Positions 19,128 through 28,994 of a stretch of 64,000 nucleotides of DNA are shown here, one piece after another. The stretch lies in assembly GCA_012513605.1 (NCBI GenBank), contig JAAZBV010000137.1, positions 1 through 64,000 on the forward strand, read 5' to 3'. The stretch comes from Desulfatiglans sp. Lineage in GTDB: Bacteria > Desulfobacterota > DSM-4660 > Desulfatiglandales > HGW-15. Position 1 is the first letter of the stretch. The number at the start of each line of letters is the position of its first letter. The position numbers and the translations under genes were made by a program. The notes beneath the pieces were generated by a model, which was not told where the DNA came from, made no database searches, and saw only the letters and a list, made by a program, of their open reading frames with translations.

Positions 19128-19929
19128 TGGTGAGGATAAGAGGCCTGTCGTATTGATACGGGGGGCTGGAGAGATGGCCTCAGGCATAGCATATCTTGTT
19201 CACAGAAACAGCTATAATGTATGCCTCACGGAAATCACCAGGCCCCTTACTGTAAGCAGGGAGAATTCATTTTCCGATGCTGTGTTTGATGGAACAAAAA
19301 CAGTGTGTGATGTTACTGCAGTGAGGGTTGATGCGGATATAGATGAGATAAAAAATACCTGGGAAAATGGGTTTGTACCACTTGTGATTGATCCTGACGC
19401 CTCTGTCAAAAATATAGTAGCTCCTGATATTGTAGTTGACGCCATAATGGCAAAAAGGCCTACCGGCACAACCATTAATGATGCAAGGCTTGTAATAGGA
19501 GTCGGCCCAGGTTTTTATGCCGGAAAGGATGTTCATATTGTTGTGGAGACATGCGACAGCTCAGGAAATCCAGGAACACTGATATTTGAGGGCGAAGCAG
19601 AGGCTGATACAGCTATACCTATAGATGTTGGCGGATATAAATCAGAGCGGGTGATATGGTCTCCCGAAGATGGTGTTTTTACTCCAGCCATGCGGATGGG
19701 CGATAGGGTTAATTCAGGTGATATCCTTGGATATGTTAATGATACCCCGTTAAAGGCAGGGATAGGCGGCACACTGAGGGGTTTTGTGAGAGAGGGTACT
19801 GTGATTAAAAAGGGGACAAAACTCATTGAGATAGACCCTGTGTATGAGCAGGATGTTTATGGATTGATAAGAGACAAGATATGGACAGTGGGTTTGGGGG
19901 TTGTGGAGGCGATAAAATGCAGCAGATAG
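19120..19929 (+). CDS. yqeB: YqeB/EF2563-family (selenium-dependent) Mo hydroxylase accessory protein
   Basis: 269 residues. The N-terminal nucleotide-binding loop is R-G-A-G-E-M-A-S-G-I-A; further conserved pieces are T-E-I-x-x-P-L-T-V, D-A-I-M-A-K-R-P-T-G-T, I-G-V-G-P-G-F-Y-A-G-K-D-V-H and G-G-T-L-R-G-F-V-R-E-G. This family is a marker of selenium-dependent molybdenum hydroxylase systems, usually beside xdhC and a NifS-like gene, exactly as here. Overlaps xdhC by 8 bases. Its molecular step is not established; a role in installing labile selenium or sulfur on the cofactor is inferred in the literature. Confidence 0.88.
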   Translation: MNSGEDKRPVVLIRGAGEMASGIAYLVHRNSYNVCLTEITRPLTVSRENSFSDAVFDGTKTVCDVTAVRVDADIDEIKNTWENGFVPLVIDPDASVKNIVAPDIVVDAIMAKRPTGTTINDARLVIGVGPGFYAGKDVHIVVETCDSSGNPGTLIFEGEAEADTAIPIDVGGYKSERVIWSPEDGVFTPAMRMGDRVNSGDILGYVNDTPLKAGIGGTLRGFVREGTVIKKGTKLIEIDPVYEQDVYGLIRDKIWTVGLGVVEAIKCSR

Positions 19930-20771
19930 AGAGCCGGGCAGATAATAAAAAAAAGGAGTTAGATGGAGCTCTTGCTTCAATGAAGAGGGTTATTATAGCC
20001 TTTTCAGGCGGTGTGGACAGCACCTTTTTGCTGGCTGAGGCCGCTCGTGTACTTGGCCCTCAAAATGTGCTTGCAGTGACCGGTTTTTCCGCAAGTATGC
20101 CCGGAAATGAATTGCAGGAGGCCGTTAATTTCACAAAGGGGTTGGGTGTTGAACACCAGATAATCCATACAGAAGAGTTAAAAGACCCGTTGTATGTAAG
20201 TAACTCCGGTGATCGTTGCTATCATTGCAGGAAAGAGCTGTTGAGGAAACTGGACGAGGTAAAAAAAGAGAGGGGATTCGGCCATATTATCTATGGCGCT
20301 GTATCAGATGACCTCGATGATCATCGTCCCGGAATGCGGGCTGCAAAGGAGTCAGGGGCATCAGCGCCGTTGATGCAGGCAGGCCTTACCAAGGAGGAGA
20401 TTCGTATCCTTTCAAGGGAGATGGGATTACCGGCCTGGGACAAACCGGCATCTCCATGCCTCGCCTCAAGGATACCCTATGGTACCCCTATAAGTGAAGC
20501 AGCGCTGAAACAGGTGGAAAAGGCAGAATACCTCATGCGAAATGAGCTGGGCATAAGAGAGATCAGGGTGCGCCATCACGGGCAGATAGCCAGGATCGAG
20601 ACATCAGTTAATGAATTTGAGCGCCTGTTGTCAACCCCGGTGCGTAAGAGGATTGTGGAATATTTTAAAGGGCTTGGCTTTTCCTTTATATCTCTTGATC
20701 TTGAAGGGTTCAGGAGCGGACGAATGAATGAGGCGCTTCTTCATATTCCTGAAAAGCAGGAGAGGGATTAA
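19917..20771 (+). CDS. larE: LarE-type ATP-dependent sulfur transferase
   Basis: 284 residues from the ATG at 19917 (GGAGG upstream), overlapping yqeB by 13 bases. The PP-loop is S-G-G-V-D-S (30-35). C181 in S-P-C-L-A-S-R-I-P-Y-G corresponds to the sacrificial cysteine of Lactiplantibacillus LarE (C176). C101 and C104 in R-C-Y-H-C give a three-cysteine set, the arrangement proposed in other LarE proteins to hold a [4Fe-4S] cluster and allow catalytic sulfur transfer. LarB and LarC are absent from the window, and the neighbours concern Mo hydroxylases, so nickel-pincer synthesis is not proven here. Confidence 0.9.
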   Translation: MQQIESRADNKKKELDGALASMKRVIIAFSGGVDSTFLLAEAARVLGPQNVLAVTGFSASMPGNELQEAVNFTKGLGVEHQIIHTEELKDPLYVSNSGDRCYHCRKELLRKLDEVKKERGFGHIIYGAVSDDLDDHRPGMRAAKESGASAPLMQAGLTKEEIRILSREMGLPAWDKPASPCLASRIPYGTPISEAALKQVEKAEYLMRNELGIREIRVRHHGQIARIETSVNEFERLLSTPVRKRIVEYFKGLGFSFISLDLEGFRSGRMNEALLHIPEKQERD

Positions 20772-20781
20772 GGGTTGATCC

Positions 20782-21933
20782 ATGAAAAGAGAGAAGGTTG
20801 AAATATATTTTGACAATGCAGCAACAACCCCTGTGAGGGAGGAGGTTGCCAATAAGTTGTCCAAATATTATTCAGAAATATATGGCAATCCATCCAGCCT
20901 GCACCAGACGGGTCAACGTGCCAAACGTGGGTTAGAGGTGTCACGGCAAAAAATATCGGGTTTCCTGGGCTGCGAGGCTAAGGAGCTCTATTTTACCGGC
21001 GGCGGGACCGAGAGCAACAATATTGCCATAAGGGGTGCCTCCTTTTCTAAACGTGAAAGGGGAAGGCACATTATCACCTCATCAATAGAGCATCATGCTA
21101 TATTAAATCCGTGTCATACCCTTGAGCAGGATGGGTTTGAGGTTACATATGTTCCTGTAACAGATGCAGGCATTATTGATATTGAGGCCCTTCGTAACAG
21201 TATTCGACCTGATACAATCCTTATAAGTATCATGCTGGTTAATAATGAGCTCGGGACCATCCAGCCCATCTCTAAAGTCGCTGAAATAACAAGAGAGAGG
21301 AGTATTCTCCTCCATACCGATGCATGTCAGGCGGTCGGGAAGATCCCTGTTAATGTAGATGAGCTTGGTGTGGATATGCTTTCTCTTGCAGCCCATAAAT
21401 TCTATGGTCCAAAGGGCCAGGGCGCCCTTTACATTAGAAAAGGAACAGTGATAAAACCCTTAATGTATGGTGGGCATCAGGAGCGGATTATAAGACCGGG
21501 AACGGAAAATGTGCCCGGTATAATGGGCATGGCCGAGGCGATGATGCTCGCTAATGATGAATTGCAGGAGGAATCAACAAGGTTGAGCAGCCTGCGTGAC
21601 CACCTTGAACAGGGTATGAAAAATCGTTTCAGCAGTGTTGTTTTTAATGGGCACAGGGAAATGCGGATTCCAGGCATCTCCAACATGAGCTTCAACAATA
21701 TGGATGGAGAAATGCTGCTTCTCGCCCTTGACACCTTTGGTATTTCTGTTTCAACAGGTTCTGCTTGTAATGCAGGCTCAACAGAAATCTCCCATGTACT
21801 AAGGGCTATTGGCCTTGACCCTGAACTTGCCCGGGGCAGCCTGAGGTTTTCGCTGGGGAGGCAGAATACAGCTTCCGAGGTTGACACAGTAATAAATGCC
21901 TTGAGCGGGATTATTGAATTGCAGGCGCTCTGA
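20782..21933 (+). CDS. Second cysteine desulfurase (NifS-like)
   Basis: 383 residues. Clear NifS/IscS homologue and a diverged paralogue of the gene at 12157. PLP lysine K206 in L-A-A-H-K-F-Y-G-P-K-G; catalytic cysteine C329 in S-T-G-S-A-C-N-A-G. The presence of a second desulfurase inside the xdhC-yqeB-larE run suggests it supplies sulfur (or selenium, by analogy with desulfurase/selenocysteine lyase activities) for cofactor maturation rather than general Fe-S assembly. Confidence 0.92.
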   Translation: MKREKVEIYFDNAATTPVREEVANKLSKYYSEIYGNPSSLHQTGQRAKRGLEVSRQKISGFLGCEAKELYFTGGGTESNNIAIRGASFSKRERGRHIITSSIEHHAILNPCHTLEQDGFEVTYVPVTDAGIIDIEALRNSIRPDTILISIMLVNNELGTIQPISKVAEITRERSILLHTDACQAVGKIPVNVDELGVDMLSLAAHKFYGPKGQGALYIRKGTVIKPLMYGGHQERIIRPGTENVPGIMGMAEAMMLANDELQEESTRLSSLRDHLEQGMKNRFSSVVFNGHREMRIPGISNMSFNNMDGEMLLLALDTFGISVSTGSACNAGSTEISHVLRAIGLDPELARGSLRFSLGRQNTASEVDTVINALSGIIELQAL

Positions 21934-21986
21934 CAACAAGGTTAAAAAAAGGATAATAACCTGTTTTACAGGTTACCAGGAAAAGC

Positions 21987-23000
21987 ATGATAGATAACAG
22001 ATATTCAAAACAGATCCTCTTTAACAATATTGGTCCTGAGGGGCAGAAAAGGATCTCGGCCAGCACTGTTATTGTAGTTGGAATCGGCGCACTGGGCACT
22101 GTGATAAGCAGCCAGCTTTGCAGGGCAGGAGTAGGGCGGCTTATACTGGTTGACAGGGATTTTGTTGAGATAACCAATCTTCAGCGTCAGATATTGTTTA
22201 CTGAAAATGATGCCAGGCTTAAACTACCCAAGGCAATTGCCGCAGCCGAAAGTCTCAGGGCTGTAAATTCCGAGATTATTATTGAGCCCATTATAGCAGA
22301 TGTAACTTCCAGGAATATTGAAAAGCTTGTTAATGAATCTGATTTGATACTTGACGGGAATGACAACTTTGAGATTCGTTTTCTCATTAATGACGCGGCT
22401 TTAAAATTGAATAAACCCTGGATTTATGGCGGGGCTTTGGGCTCCTATGGCATGTCCATGAACATTATTCCGGGGCAGACCGCCTGTCTGCGCTGTCTTA
22501 TGCCCAAGTCACCACCCCCGGGTAACCTGCCTACCTGTGATACGGACGGGGTGATTAGCCCTGCAACCGGGATTGTCGCCTCTATCCAGACAGCGGAGGC
22601 CCTTAAAATTCTTACCGGTAATCACCCCAGAAAAAGTCTTATTCATTTTGACCTGTGGGATGGGAAATTTAATGAATTTACTGTTCACAGGAGAGATGGT
22701 TGCCTTGCCTGCGAAAAGGGTGTATATGAATATCTCAATACCTCTAATATCTCATGGGCTACTGTGCTTTGCGGTCGTAATTCGGTTCAGATAGTTCCGC
22801 CAGAGGAGATTCAGGTTTCATTAACCGATCTTAAGGGGCGGCTGGAAAGGATAGGCAGCGCAAGGTACAACGGGTTCATGCTGGTTTTTGAGGCAGAAGG
22901 GTATGAGATGACAATATTCCCTACAGGCAGGGCTATTATCCGCGGAACCACGGATGAGTCTGCTGCAAGGGCAATCTATTCAAGGTATGTTGGACTCTAA
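21987..23000 (+). CDS. ThiF/MoeB-family E1-like adenylyltransferase
   Basis: 337 residues. Nucleotide loop V-G-I-G-A-L-G-T, the R-Q-I-L-F arginine finger region, D-G-N-D-N-F-E-I-R, zinc cysteines C-L-R-C and C-L-A-C, and the E1 cysteine in L-P-T-C-D-T-D-G-V. A C-terminal extra domain (about residues 255-337, with F-P-T-G-R-A-I-I-R-G-T-T-D) is typical of fused ThiF/MoeB proteins in anaerobes. It adenylates the C-terminus of a ThiS/MoaD-like carrier before sulfur transfer; no carrier gene is in the window. Fits with adjacent NifS and Mo-cofactor genes. Confidence 0.88.
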   Translation: MIDNRYSKQILFNNIGPEGQKRISASTVIVVGIGALGTVISSQLCRAGVGRLILVDRDFVEITNLQRQILFTENDARLKLPKAIAAAESLRAVNSEIIIEPIIADVTSRNIEKLVNESDLILDGNDNFEIRFLINDAALKLNKPWIYGGALGSYGMSMNIIPGQTACLRCLMPKSPPPGNLPTCDTDGVISPATGIVASIQTAEALKILTGNHPRKSLIHFDLWDGKFNEFTVHRRDGCLACEKGVYEYLNTSNISWATVLCGRNSVQIVPPEEIQVSLTDLKGRLERIGSARYNGFMLVFEAEGYEMTIFPTGRAIIRGTTDESAARAIYSRYVGL

Positions 23001-23018
23001 TTTTCATAAGGAGGCAAA

Positions 23019-25013
23019 ATGGGATCAAAATACAGTCATGTTTTTGCACCAATAAGAATCAGGGGTATTGATTTTAAAAACCGCATAATGCTGGCTCCAC
23101 CCTCACCTAATCTGGCGAATGATGAGGGAATGGTGACAAACGACTTTGTTGACATGTTCAGGTCATTTTCAAGGGGCGGCGTGGCAGTAATAAATGTCGG
23201 TAATTCGATGATTGATTACAAAGAGGCGCGGGATGAAGAGCGTCAGCTTGATCTGAGCTCTGATGACTGTATCCTTCCATTAACACGGTATGTGGAGGCA
23301 TGTCTTGATTTCGGGGCACAGCCCAACCTGGAGGTTAACCACAATGGCAAGGACTCTGACCCTGACAGAACGGGCAAGCCTGCATACAGCGCCTCATCAT
23401 TTATTCCGCCGATCGAGAAATGGCGCGCCAAGATGGCTGGAAGGGAACCGAGGCCGACCATAGAGATGGATCAGGCCAAGATAGATTCCACTGTCTATAA
23501 ATATGGCGCCGCCTCGCTGCGCTGTAAAAGGGCCGGTTTTAATATGGTTATGATTCATGGAGGGCACGGCAATCTCATTTCGCAGTTTTCAAGCCCCCTC
23601 TATAATAAACGCACTGATGAGTATGGCGGCTCGCTTGAGAACAGGGCCAGGTTTACTGTAGAGGTTCTGGACAAGGTGCGTGAGATGTGCGGGAATGATT
23701 TTGTTATTGAGATGCGCATCTCGGCTGATGAGATCAATCCTGATGGGATGCATTTTGATGAGACCCTGAAGTATATTGATATCATCAAAGACAAGCTTGA
23801 TATACTTCATGTCTCAGCAGGTCTTCACGGCGAGATAAAATATATGCGCAACTGGTGGCAGAACTATATGATGGAGAGGATGTACAATGTCCATTATGCC
23901 GCTGATGTAAAAAAGGCATTCCCCAACCTTAAGGTGGCTACTGTCGGCTCGATCATGAATATTCAAATGGCAGAGGAGATCATCGCTTCAGGAAAGGCCG
24001 ATTTTGTTGCCATGTGCCGACCTCTTTTAGCCGACCCTGAAATGCCGCGCAAATATGCGCTTGGCATGGAAGATGATCACCGGCCATGCCTCCGCTGCCA
24101 GTACTGCGGAAAGAGGCTCATGATCCCTGCTGTTATTAACTGCGCGGTGAATCCATACCTGGGTAATGAAAGGGAATTCCCGGATGGCAAGGTTAAAAAG
24201 GCAGAAATAAAGAAAAAGGTTGCAGTTATTGGCGGAGGGCCGGCAGGCGTAGTAGCCATGCTTACACTGATTGACCGCGGCCATGATGTTACACTCTATG
24301 AAATGACTGACAAGATCGGCGGATTGATCGTGCCGGGTTCAGTGCATCCCTTTAAACAGGATTTCAGGGATTACCTGAGTTATCTCCAGTGCCAGACAAA
24401 AAAGGCAAAGGCAAAAGTGCTTCTTAACACAGAGGCAACAAAAGAGGTGCTGGACAGGGAAAATTATGATGCCATCATCATAGCTGTGGGTTCAAGGCCA
24501 ATAGTTCCAAATCTTCCGGGAATCAAAAAGGGGCATGTACACTGGGCCCCTGACGCATGTACAGGTAAGGTAAAGATAAATGGAAAGGTTGTTATCATAG
24601 GCGCAGGCGCTGTTGGGGTGGAGTGCGCCATTGACCTGAAACAGCACGGTAATGATGTAAGCCTGATAGAGATGGCCCCTAATCTTGATCACCTGTCAGG
24701 TTCAGCGAGCGGTGCTGCTTATGAATTACAGGAACTTATAAAAGAGCTTAAGATACCTGTGCACCTGAACAGCAGGCTGGATGAGGTAAAGGATAAATCT
24801 ATAATGTGCACCAATTTAAAGACTAACGAAAGGGTTGAATTTGATGCTGATACAGTCCTTCTTGCAATAGGGATGTCATCAAAGCATGATGTGGCAGATG
24901 CATTGAGACATTCAGCACCTGAAACAGAGGTGTTTGTTGTTGGAGACGCTATTAAACCGGGGCTTGTTGGGCCTGCGGTAATGTCTGCATTTAAGGCTGC
25001 GGCTTATATTTAA
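23019..25013 (+). CDS. NADH:flavin oxidoreductase, 2,4-dienoyl-CoA/enoate reductase family
   Basis: 664 residues, the usual length of FadH/BaiC/enoate-reductase proteins. N-terminal FMN TIM barrel (to about residue 350; I-H-G-G-H-G-N-L is the catalytic-loop region). Cluster cysteines are C-L-R-C-Q-Y-C then 11 residues and C-A-V-N-P, a [4Fe-4S] site. The C-terminal half is an FAD/NAD module (V-I-G-G-G-P-A-G-V-V and V-I-I-G-A-G-A-V-G-V). Substrate probably an alpha,beta-unsaturated acid or CoA thioester. AAGGAGG precedes the ATG. Last gene of the plus-strand cluster. Confidence 0.92.
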   Translation: MGSKYSHVFAPIRIRGIDFKNRIMLAPPSPNLANDEGMVTNDFVDMFRSFSRGGVAVINVGNSMIDYKEARDEERQLDLSSDDCILPLTRYVEACLDFGAQPNLEVNHNGKDSDPDRTGKPAYSASSFIPPIEKWRAKMAGREPRPTIEMDQAKIDSTVYKYGAASLRCKRAGFNMVMIHGGHGNLISQFSSPLYNKRTDEYGGSLENRARFTVEVLDKVREMCGNDFVIEMRISADEINPDGMHFDETLKYIDIIKDKLDILHVSAGLHGEIKYMRNWWQNYMMERMYNVHYAADVKKAFPNLKVATVGSIMNIQMAEEIIASGKADFVAMCRPLLADPEMPRKYALGMEDDHRPCLRCQYCGKRLMIPAVINCAVNPYLGNEREFPDGKVKKAEIKKKVAVIGGGPAGVVAMLTLIDRGHDVTLYEMTDKIGGLIVPGSVHPFKQDFRDYLSYLQCQTKKAKAKVLLNTEATKEVLDRENYDAIIIAVGSRPIVPNLPGIKKGHVHWAPDACTGKVKINGKVVIIGAGAVGVECAIDLKQHGNDVSLIEMAPNLDHLSGSASGAAYELQELIKELKIPVHLNSRLDEVKDKSIMCTNLKTNERVEFDADTVLLAIGMSSKHDVADALRHSAPETEVFVVGDAIKPGLVGPAVMSAFKAAAYI

Positions 25014-25020
25014 AAAATAG

Positions 25021-25257
25021 GGTGGGGTTTTATACCCAATTTTGTTGGATTAAGATTCATGGTAGGTCATTCCCGCGAAAGCGGGAATCTATTTGTTTTT
25101 ATTTTCAAATACATAAAGTGGATCCCCGCTGAAGTTTATCCCGTACTTGATACGGGGCGGGGATGACGATTAAGCCGAAATGCCTGTGCGGTTTCCTTAA
25201 GTCAACAGTATTTGGTTTTATACCCCACCTGAAAATGGTCAGGAATAAATCCTGACC
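25021..25257. repeat. Nested palindromic repeat cluster in a 334-base gap
   Basis: The gap 25014-25347 has no gene. It holds ATTCCCGCGAAAGCGGGAAT (25070-25089), ATCCCCGC ... GCGGGGAT (from about 25122, enclosing GTACTTGATAC), GGTCAGGA-ataaa-TCCTGACC (25237-25257), and two copies of GGTTTTATACC near 25026 and 25214. GTCATTCCCGC and GCGGGGATGAC also pair across the element. This is the pattern of compact dispersed palindromes (REP/MITE-like). A related piece occurs at 56423-56447. It may also act as a terminator for the upstream cluster. Confidence 0.65.
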
Positions 25258-25347
25258 CTACGAAAACAAAAGCATAAAAGATAAAATTTATATTACCTCA
25301 ATGATTAGCTTTAAAGATTTATATCGATATTTATCAGGAGAAAAATA

Positions 25348-26256
25348 ATGAAATATAAAATTGTAAACCGGTTGCCAGTGATGCTTCTCCTGATGATTCT
25401 TGTTATGCTTCCTTCTGCCTGTAAGGCAAGGGAGATACCCCCTTTTGTATCCACTGACTGGCTGGAGCAGAATATAAATATCCCGGGGATCACGATTCTG
25501 GACATCAGGGAGGATGAAGAATATCAAAAAGGTCATATCCCGGGCGCCATAAATGTATCTGTTAATTCATGGGCTGTTGAGAAGAGTGGGCTCGTGCGGG
25601 AGCTGCCTGATGAAAAGGAGCTCCTTGAATTACTGGGTTCTATCGGGGTAAAGGTGGATTCAAAGATTGTTGTGGTCGGTAGAGGCATAAGCGATTTTGA
25701 CCGTGCTGATGCAATAAGGGTTGCATGGACAATCCTTATTGCAGGTGTTAAGAATGTATCTGTGACTGATGGGGGTTTTTCAAAGTGGGTGAATGAGAAA
25801 AGGGTTGTAACTCTTGATTCGCCTGTTGTTAAATCTTTAAAATATGATGGGAAAATAGATACCTCTTCAGTCGTATCCAAAGCCTATGTTCTAAATAAAA
25901 TTGGCAAGACAGTTATCGTTGATAATAGAACCCCTGATGTCTATTCAGGCGCAAAGACAGAACCCTGGGCCCCAAAACCAGGACATATCAAAGGGGCTGT
26001 CAATCTGCCCACCCCATTTATTTTTGATGAAAATGGGATGTTGAAAGGTCTAAGTGAGCTTGAGGCTATGGCCCAAGATGTGATCGGTAAAGAGAGGTCA
26101 CAGGAGCTGATTTTCTATTGCGGCGCCGGGCCATTTTCCTCTGTATGGAGCTATCTGCTTACAGAGATGCTCGGTTACACAAATGTAAAGGTCTATGACG
26201 GCTCCATGCAGGAGTGGATCATGGAACCGTCAGGTCCTGTGGAAACAGTGAGATAA
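25348..26256 (+). CDS. Exported tandem-rhodanese sulfurtransferase
   Basis: 302 residues with an N-terminal signal sequence (about residues 8-25) ending L-P-S-A-C, possibly a lipoprotein with an atypical lipobox. Two rhodanese domains follow, as in thiosulfate/3-mercaptopyruvate sulfurtransferases. In the first (about 40-165) the active-loop cysteine is missing (V-V-V-G-R-G-I-S-D). The second carries C258 in F-Y-C-G-A-G-P-F-S-S. Only the second domain should be catalytic, which is usual. It may handle thiosulfate or polysulfide outside the cytoplasm. Confidence 0.88.
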   Translation: MKYKIVNRLPVMLLLMILVMLPSACKAREIPPFVSTDWLEQNINIPGITILDIREDEEYQKGHIPGAINVSVNSWAVEKSGLVRELPDEKELLELLGSIGVKVDSKIVVVGRGISDFDRADAIRVAWTILIAGVKNVSVTDGGFSKWVNEKRVVTLDSPVVKSLKYDGKIDTSSVVSKAYVLNKIGKTVIVDNRTPDVYSGAKTEPWAPKPGHIKGAVNLPTPFIFDENGMLKGLSELEAMAQDVIGKERSQELIFYCGAGPFSSVWSYLLTEMLGYTNVKVYDGSMQEWIMEPSGPVETVR

Positions 26257-26272
26257 TATTATATAGTGTCCA

Positions 26273-26295
26273 TCCAGAAAGAGGTTGTTTCTGGA
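26273..26295. terminator. Hairpin between convergent rhodanese and cysN genes
   Basis: TCCAGAAA and TTTCTGGA form a perfect 8 bp stem with a 7-base loop, between the stop codons of two converging genes. A second short hairpin (TTTAGC/GCTAAA, 26296-26313) follows and includes the cysN stop. Likely works for both strands, but T-tracts are short. Confidence 0.5.
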
Positions 26296-26309
26296 TTTAG
26301 CTTTCAGCG

Positions 26310-28106
26310 CTAAATAATATATTCAGGTATCACCTCCTTTTCTCTAAGGAGATCTGTAATCCTCTGCATAACCTCATCGATGGGCGTTTTAACCGGAATG
26401 GTTAAATCAACAGGATACTGCGTAAAAGGGTTTAGCCCGATGCATACAACAAGAAATTCCGCCGGGGAATTAAGCTGTTTTAAAATTTCAAGATCATAGT
26501 CATCAATCCCGGAGACCGCTGAAATTAGGATCATTCCAGAGTCGGTCATAATTCTTGCGAGCTCACCCATGATTCTTATGGGATAACCCGGGTCAATAGC
26601 ACTCTGTTCCATATTCTGGGCCAGACCTGAAAGCACATTGTCAAGGCCAATGTAGTAGCTTTGATGCCCTGCGTTAAAAAGTCTTTGTTCCAGCTCTCTG
26701 GCATAATCCTCAATTGATTTATACTCTTCACCGGCAAATAGAATAAATTTAGAACTATGATTATTTTTGGCAGCCCTGTCAACATTCGTGATATATCCTT
26801 TTTCCCATGCGATTTCACGGGTGCGTATCTGCTCATTTAAAAGGGCTCCTTCCCTTTCTGCCTCATCAAGAATAATACCTCCTCCGGCTATCTCATAATT
26901 GTCCACAAGAACAAATCTCCCTGTCCCTTCGAAATCAGCAACCGGATCAAATGCAATGGGTTTTGATGTCTCAATGATAACCTCACCAACGTCATGTCTG
27001 TCCAACTGCTGCTTATTATGATTCATATGCAGGTCCGAGGCATCAAGTACATGGGTGATTTCAGCGACTGTTGCTGACATCCGTGAGGTAGCAAGCTTGA
27101 GCTTGTAACTCCTTCTCTTAACAAGAGGAGATCTCCCCATCCAGAATATATTGGCCTTCAACCGGGAGCTGACCTTCGGTTGACTATCTCTGCCAGAGGC
27201 AATTATCTCGCCCGGCCTGGTATACAGTTGATCTTCAAGGGTAATGCCAATTGCCTCACCTGCATGGGCATTTGATTTAGGAGAAGTATTAAAGGCCTCA
27301 ATGCTCTGTACCCTTGATCTCTTTTTTGATGGAAGAAATATTATCTCATCGCCAACACTCACCACACCTGATTCTATTGTGCCGGCTATAATACGGCGGT
27401 CATCCCCCTCTTCTGTAAACTTGTAGATATCCTGAACCGGAAATCTGAGGGGGAGGAGCTCTTTGCCTTTTTTATTTCCAAAGGCATCAAGCTGTTCCAA
27501 GACAGTTGGGCCATTGTACCACTGCATCAGATTGGATGGATGCGTTAAATTTTCTCCATTACGTGCGCTGATCGGAATAAACGAAACAGGTTTTACCTTC
27601 AACTTTTTAAGAAAGGCGGAATATTCAGATGCCAGTCTGTTATAGACCTCTTGGTCATAATTAACCAGATCCATTTTGTTAATAAGCACTGTCACCTGAC
27701 TGATTCCAAGCATTGAGGCGAGGTACCCGTGGCGTTTACTATTCTCCTGAATACCTTCATCAGCAGCTATTACAAGCAGAGCAGCCTCTGCCCTTGCTGC
27801 GCCTGTCACCATATTTTTCAGAAATTCAATGTGACCGGGCGCATCAATCACAATGTAATCTCTTGAGGCTGTCTTGAAAAAGCACCTTGCGCTGTCAATG
27901 GTAATACCCTGGTCCCTTTCATCCTTCAGGGCATCAAGGAGAAAGGCATACTCAAAAGGTTTTGCTGTCTTTGCGCAAAGGGACTTAACCGCTTCGAGCC
28001 TGCCTTCAGGCAATGCGCCTGTATCAGCAAGCAGCCTGCCCATGACAGTGCTTTTACCGTGATCTACATGGCCAACAATAACTATGTTTAACTGATCTCT
28101 TTCCAT
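26310..28106 (-). CDS. cysN: Sulfate adenylyltransferase large subunit CysN with degenerate APS-kinase-like tail
   Basis: 598 residues from the ATG at 28106, one base after the cysD stop. The GTPase part has G-H-V-D-H-G-K-S-T (12-20), D-A-P-G-H (88-92) and N-K-M-D (143-146). EF-Tu-like beta-barrels follow to about residue 430. Residues 440-598 resemble the APS kinase half of NodQ-type fusions (opening N-V-D-R-A-A-K, later Q-S-Y-Y-I-G-L-D), but the kinase P-loop is replaced by L-F-A-G-E-E-Y-K-S (457-465), so kinase activity is unlikely. With CysD it makes APS from sulfate and ATP. An APS-only route fits the APS reductase in this operon. Confidence 0.92.
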   Translation of the reverse strand: MERDQLNIVIVGHVDHGKSTVMGRLLADTGALPEGRLEAVKSLCAKTAKPFEYAFLLDALKDERDQGITIDSARCFFKTASRDYIVIDAPGHIEFLKNMVTGAARAEAALLVIAADEGIQENSKRHGYLASMLGISQVTVLINKMDLVNYDQEVYNRLASEYSAFLKKLKVKPVSFIPISARNGENLTHPSNLMQWYNGPTVLEQLDAFGNKKGKELLPLRFPVQDIYKFTEEGDDRRIIAGTIESGVVSVGDEIIFLPSKKRSRVQSIEAFNTSPKSNAHAGEAIGITLEDQLYTRPGEIIASGRDSQPKVSSRLKANIFWMGRSPLVKRRSYKLKLATSRMSATVAEITHVLDASDLHMNHNKQQLDRHDVGEVIIETSKPIAFDPVADFEGTGRFVLVDNYEIAGGGIILDEAEREGALLNEQIRTREIAWEKGYITNVDRAAKNNHSSKFILFAGEEYKSIEDYARELEQRLFNAGHQSYYIGLDNVLSGLAQNMEQSAIDPGYPIRIMGELARIMTDSGMILISAVSGIDDYDLEILKQLNSPAEFLVVCIGLNPFTQYPVDLTIPVKTPIDEVMQRITDLLREKEVIPEYII

Positions 28107-28107
28107 T

Positions 28108-28989
28108 TTACATATACCCGTCCCTTCTAAGTGTCTCAAGCCCTCCACCATCTTCCTTGTCCTGTTCCCTGCCGGCCCTCTCAGCAATATTTGAGAATTT
28201 ACCCTCCTTCAATTCCCTGATGATCTCACTGACTGTCCGTGCCTCTGATTCTACAGGCATGGTGCATGGCCAGCATCCTAATGAGCGGTATCGTTTTCCA
28301 TCACCTTTGTTATAGTACAAGGAAACAGTCGGGATATTTTCGCGCTCGATATATTCCCAGATATTAAGCTCAGTCCAGTCAAGAAGAGGGTGTATTCTCA
28401 CATGTGTGCCTGGTGCAAAATCTGTTTTGAACTGGTTCCACAGCTCAGGCGGCTGATCACCCACATCCCAGTCATTATCCTTGTCTCTTGGCGAGAAATA
28501 TCTCTCTTTTGAGCGGCTTCCCTCCTCATCAGCACGCACCCCTGTAATAACGCCTGTGTACTGCTCGGTATTGGAATCAATTACATATTTATCAAGCTTA
28601 TGATCAAAGCGGTACCTTGGCCATTCACCTGAAAGGGTATATTTGAGCGCCTTTATCTTGAGATTCCCGCAGCAGGTGATCCTGTCACAGTTCCCATCAG
28701 GAAAGGTTGCCTTTGTTTTCAAAGCCTCACTATTTTCTCCATAGATTATGTTTAACCGCCACTCCCTGGCAAGCCTGTCACGGTACTCGATCATTTCAGG
28801 GATCTTAAAATGTGTGTCTATGTGCAGAAGAGGCAGCGGCACGTGTCCGAAAAAAGCCTTTCTCGCCAGCCAGAGCAGCACGGTGCTGTCCTTTCCGATT
28901 GACCAGAGCATGACCAGATTTTTAAATTCACGGTATGCCTCTCTGAATATATAAACGCTCTGAGCTTCAAGTCTTTCTAGATGATCCAT
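28108..28989 (-). CDS. cysD: Sulfate adenylyltransferase small subunit CysD
   Basis: 293 residues from the ATG at 28989, preceded by GAGAGGA; longer in-frame starts run into cysH. PAPS-reductase/ATP-sulfurylase fold: [11 protein letters not shown] (PP-loop), [26 protein letters not shown] and S-L-G-C-W-P-C-T. Catalyses APS formation, with CysN supplying GTP energy. Five bases separate it from cysH. Confidence 0.95.
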   Translation of the reverse strand: MDHLERLEAQSVYIFREAYREFKNLVMLWSIGKDSTVLLWLARKAFFGHVPLPLLHIDTHFKIPEMIEYRDRLAREWRLNIIYGENSEALKTKATFPDGNCDRITCCGNLKIKALKYTLSGEWPRYRFDHKLDKYVIDSNTEQYTGVITGVRADEEGSRSKERYFSPRDKDNDWDVGDQPPELWNQFKTDFAPGTHVRIHPLLDWTELNIWEYIERENIPTVSLYYNKGDGKRYRSLGCWPCTMPVESEARTVSEIIRELKEGKFSNIAERAGREQDKEDGGGLETLRRDGYM

Positions 28990-28994
28990 ACTAT

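Noticed and set aside
25021-25257. Complete insertion sequence in the gap after the OYE gene
   Set aside because: Too short for a transposase and composed only of nested palindromes.
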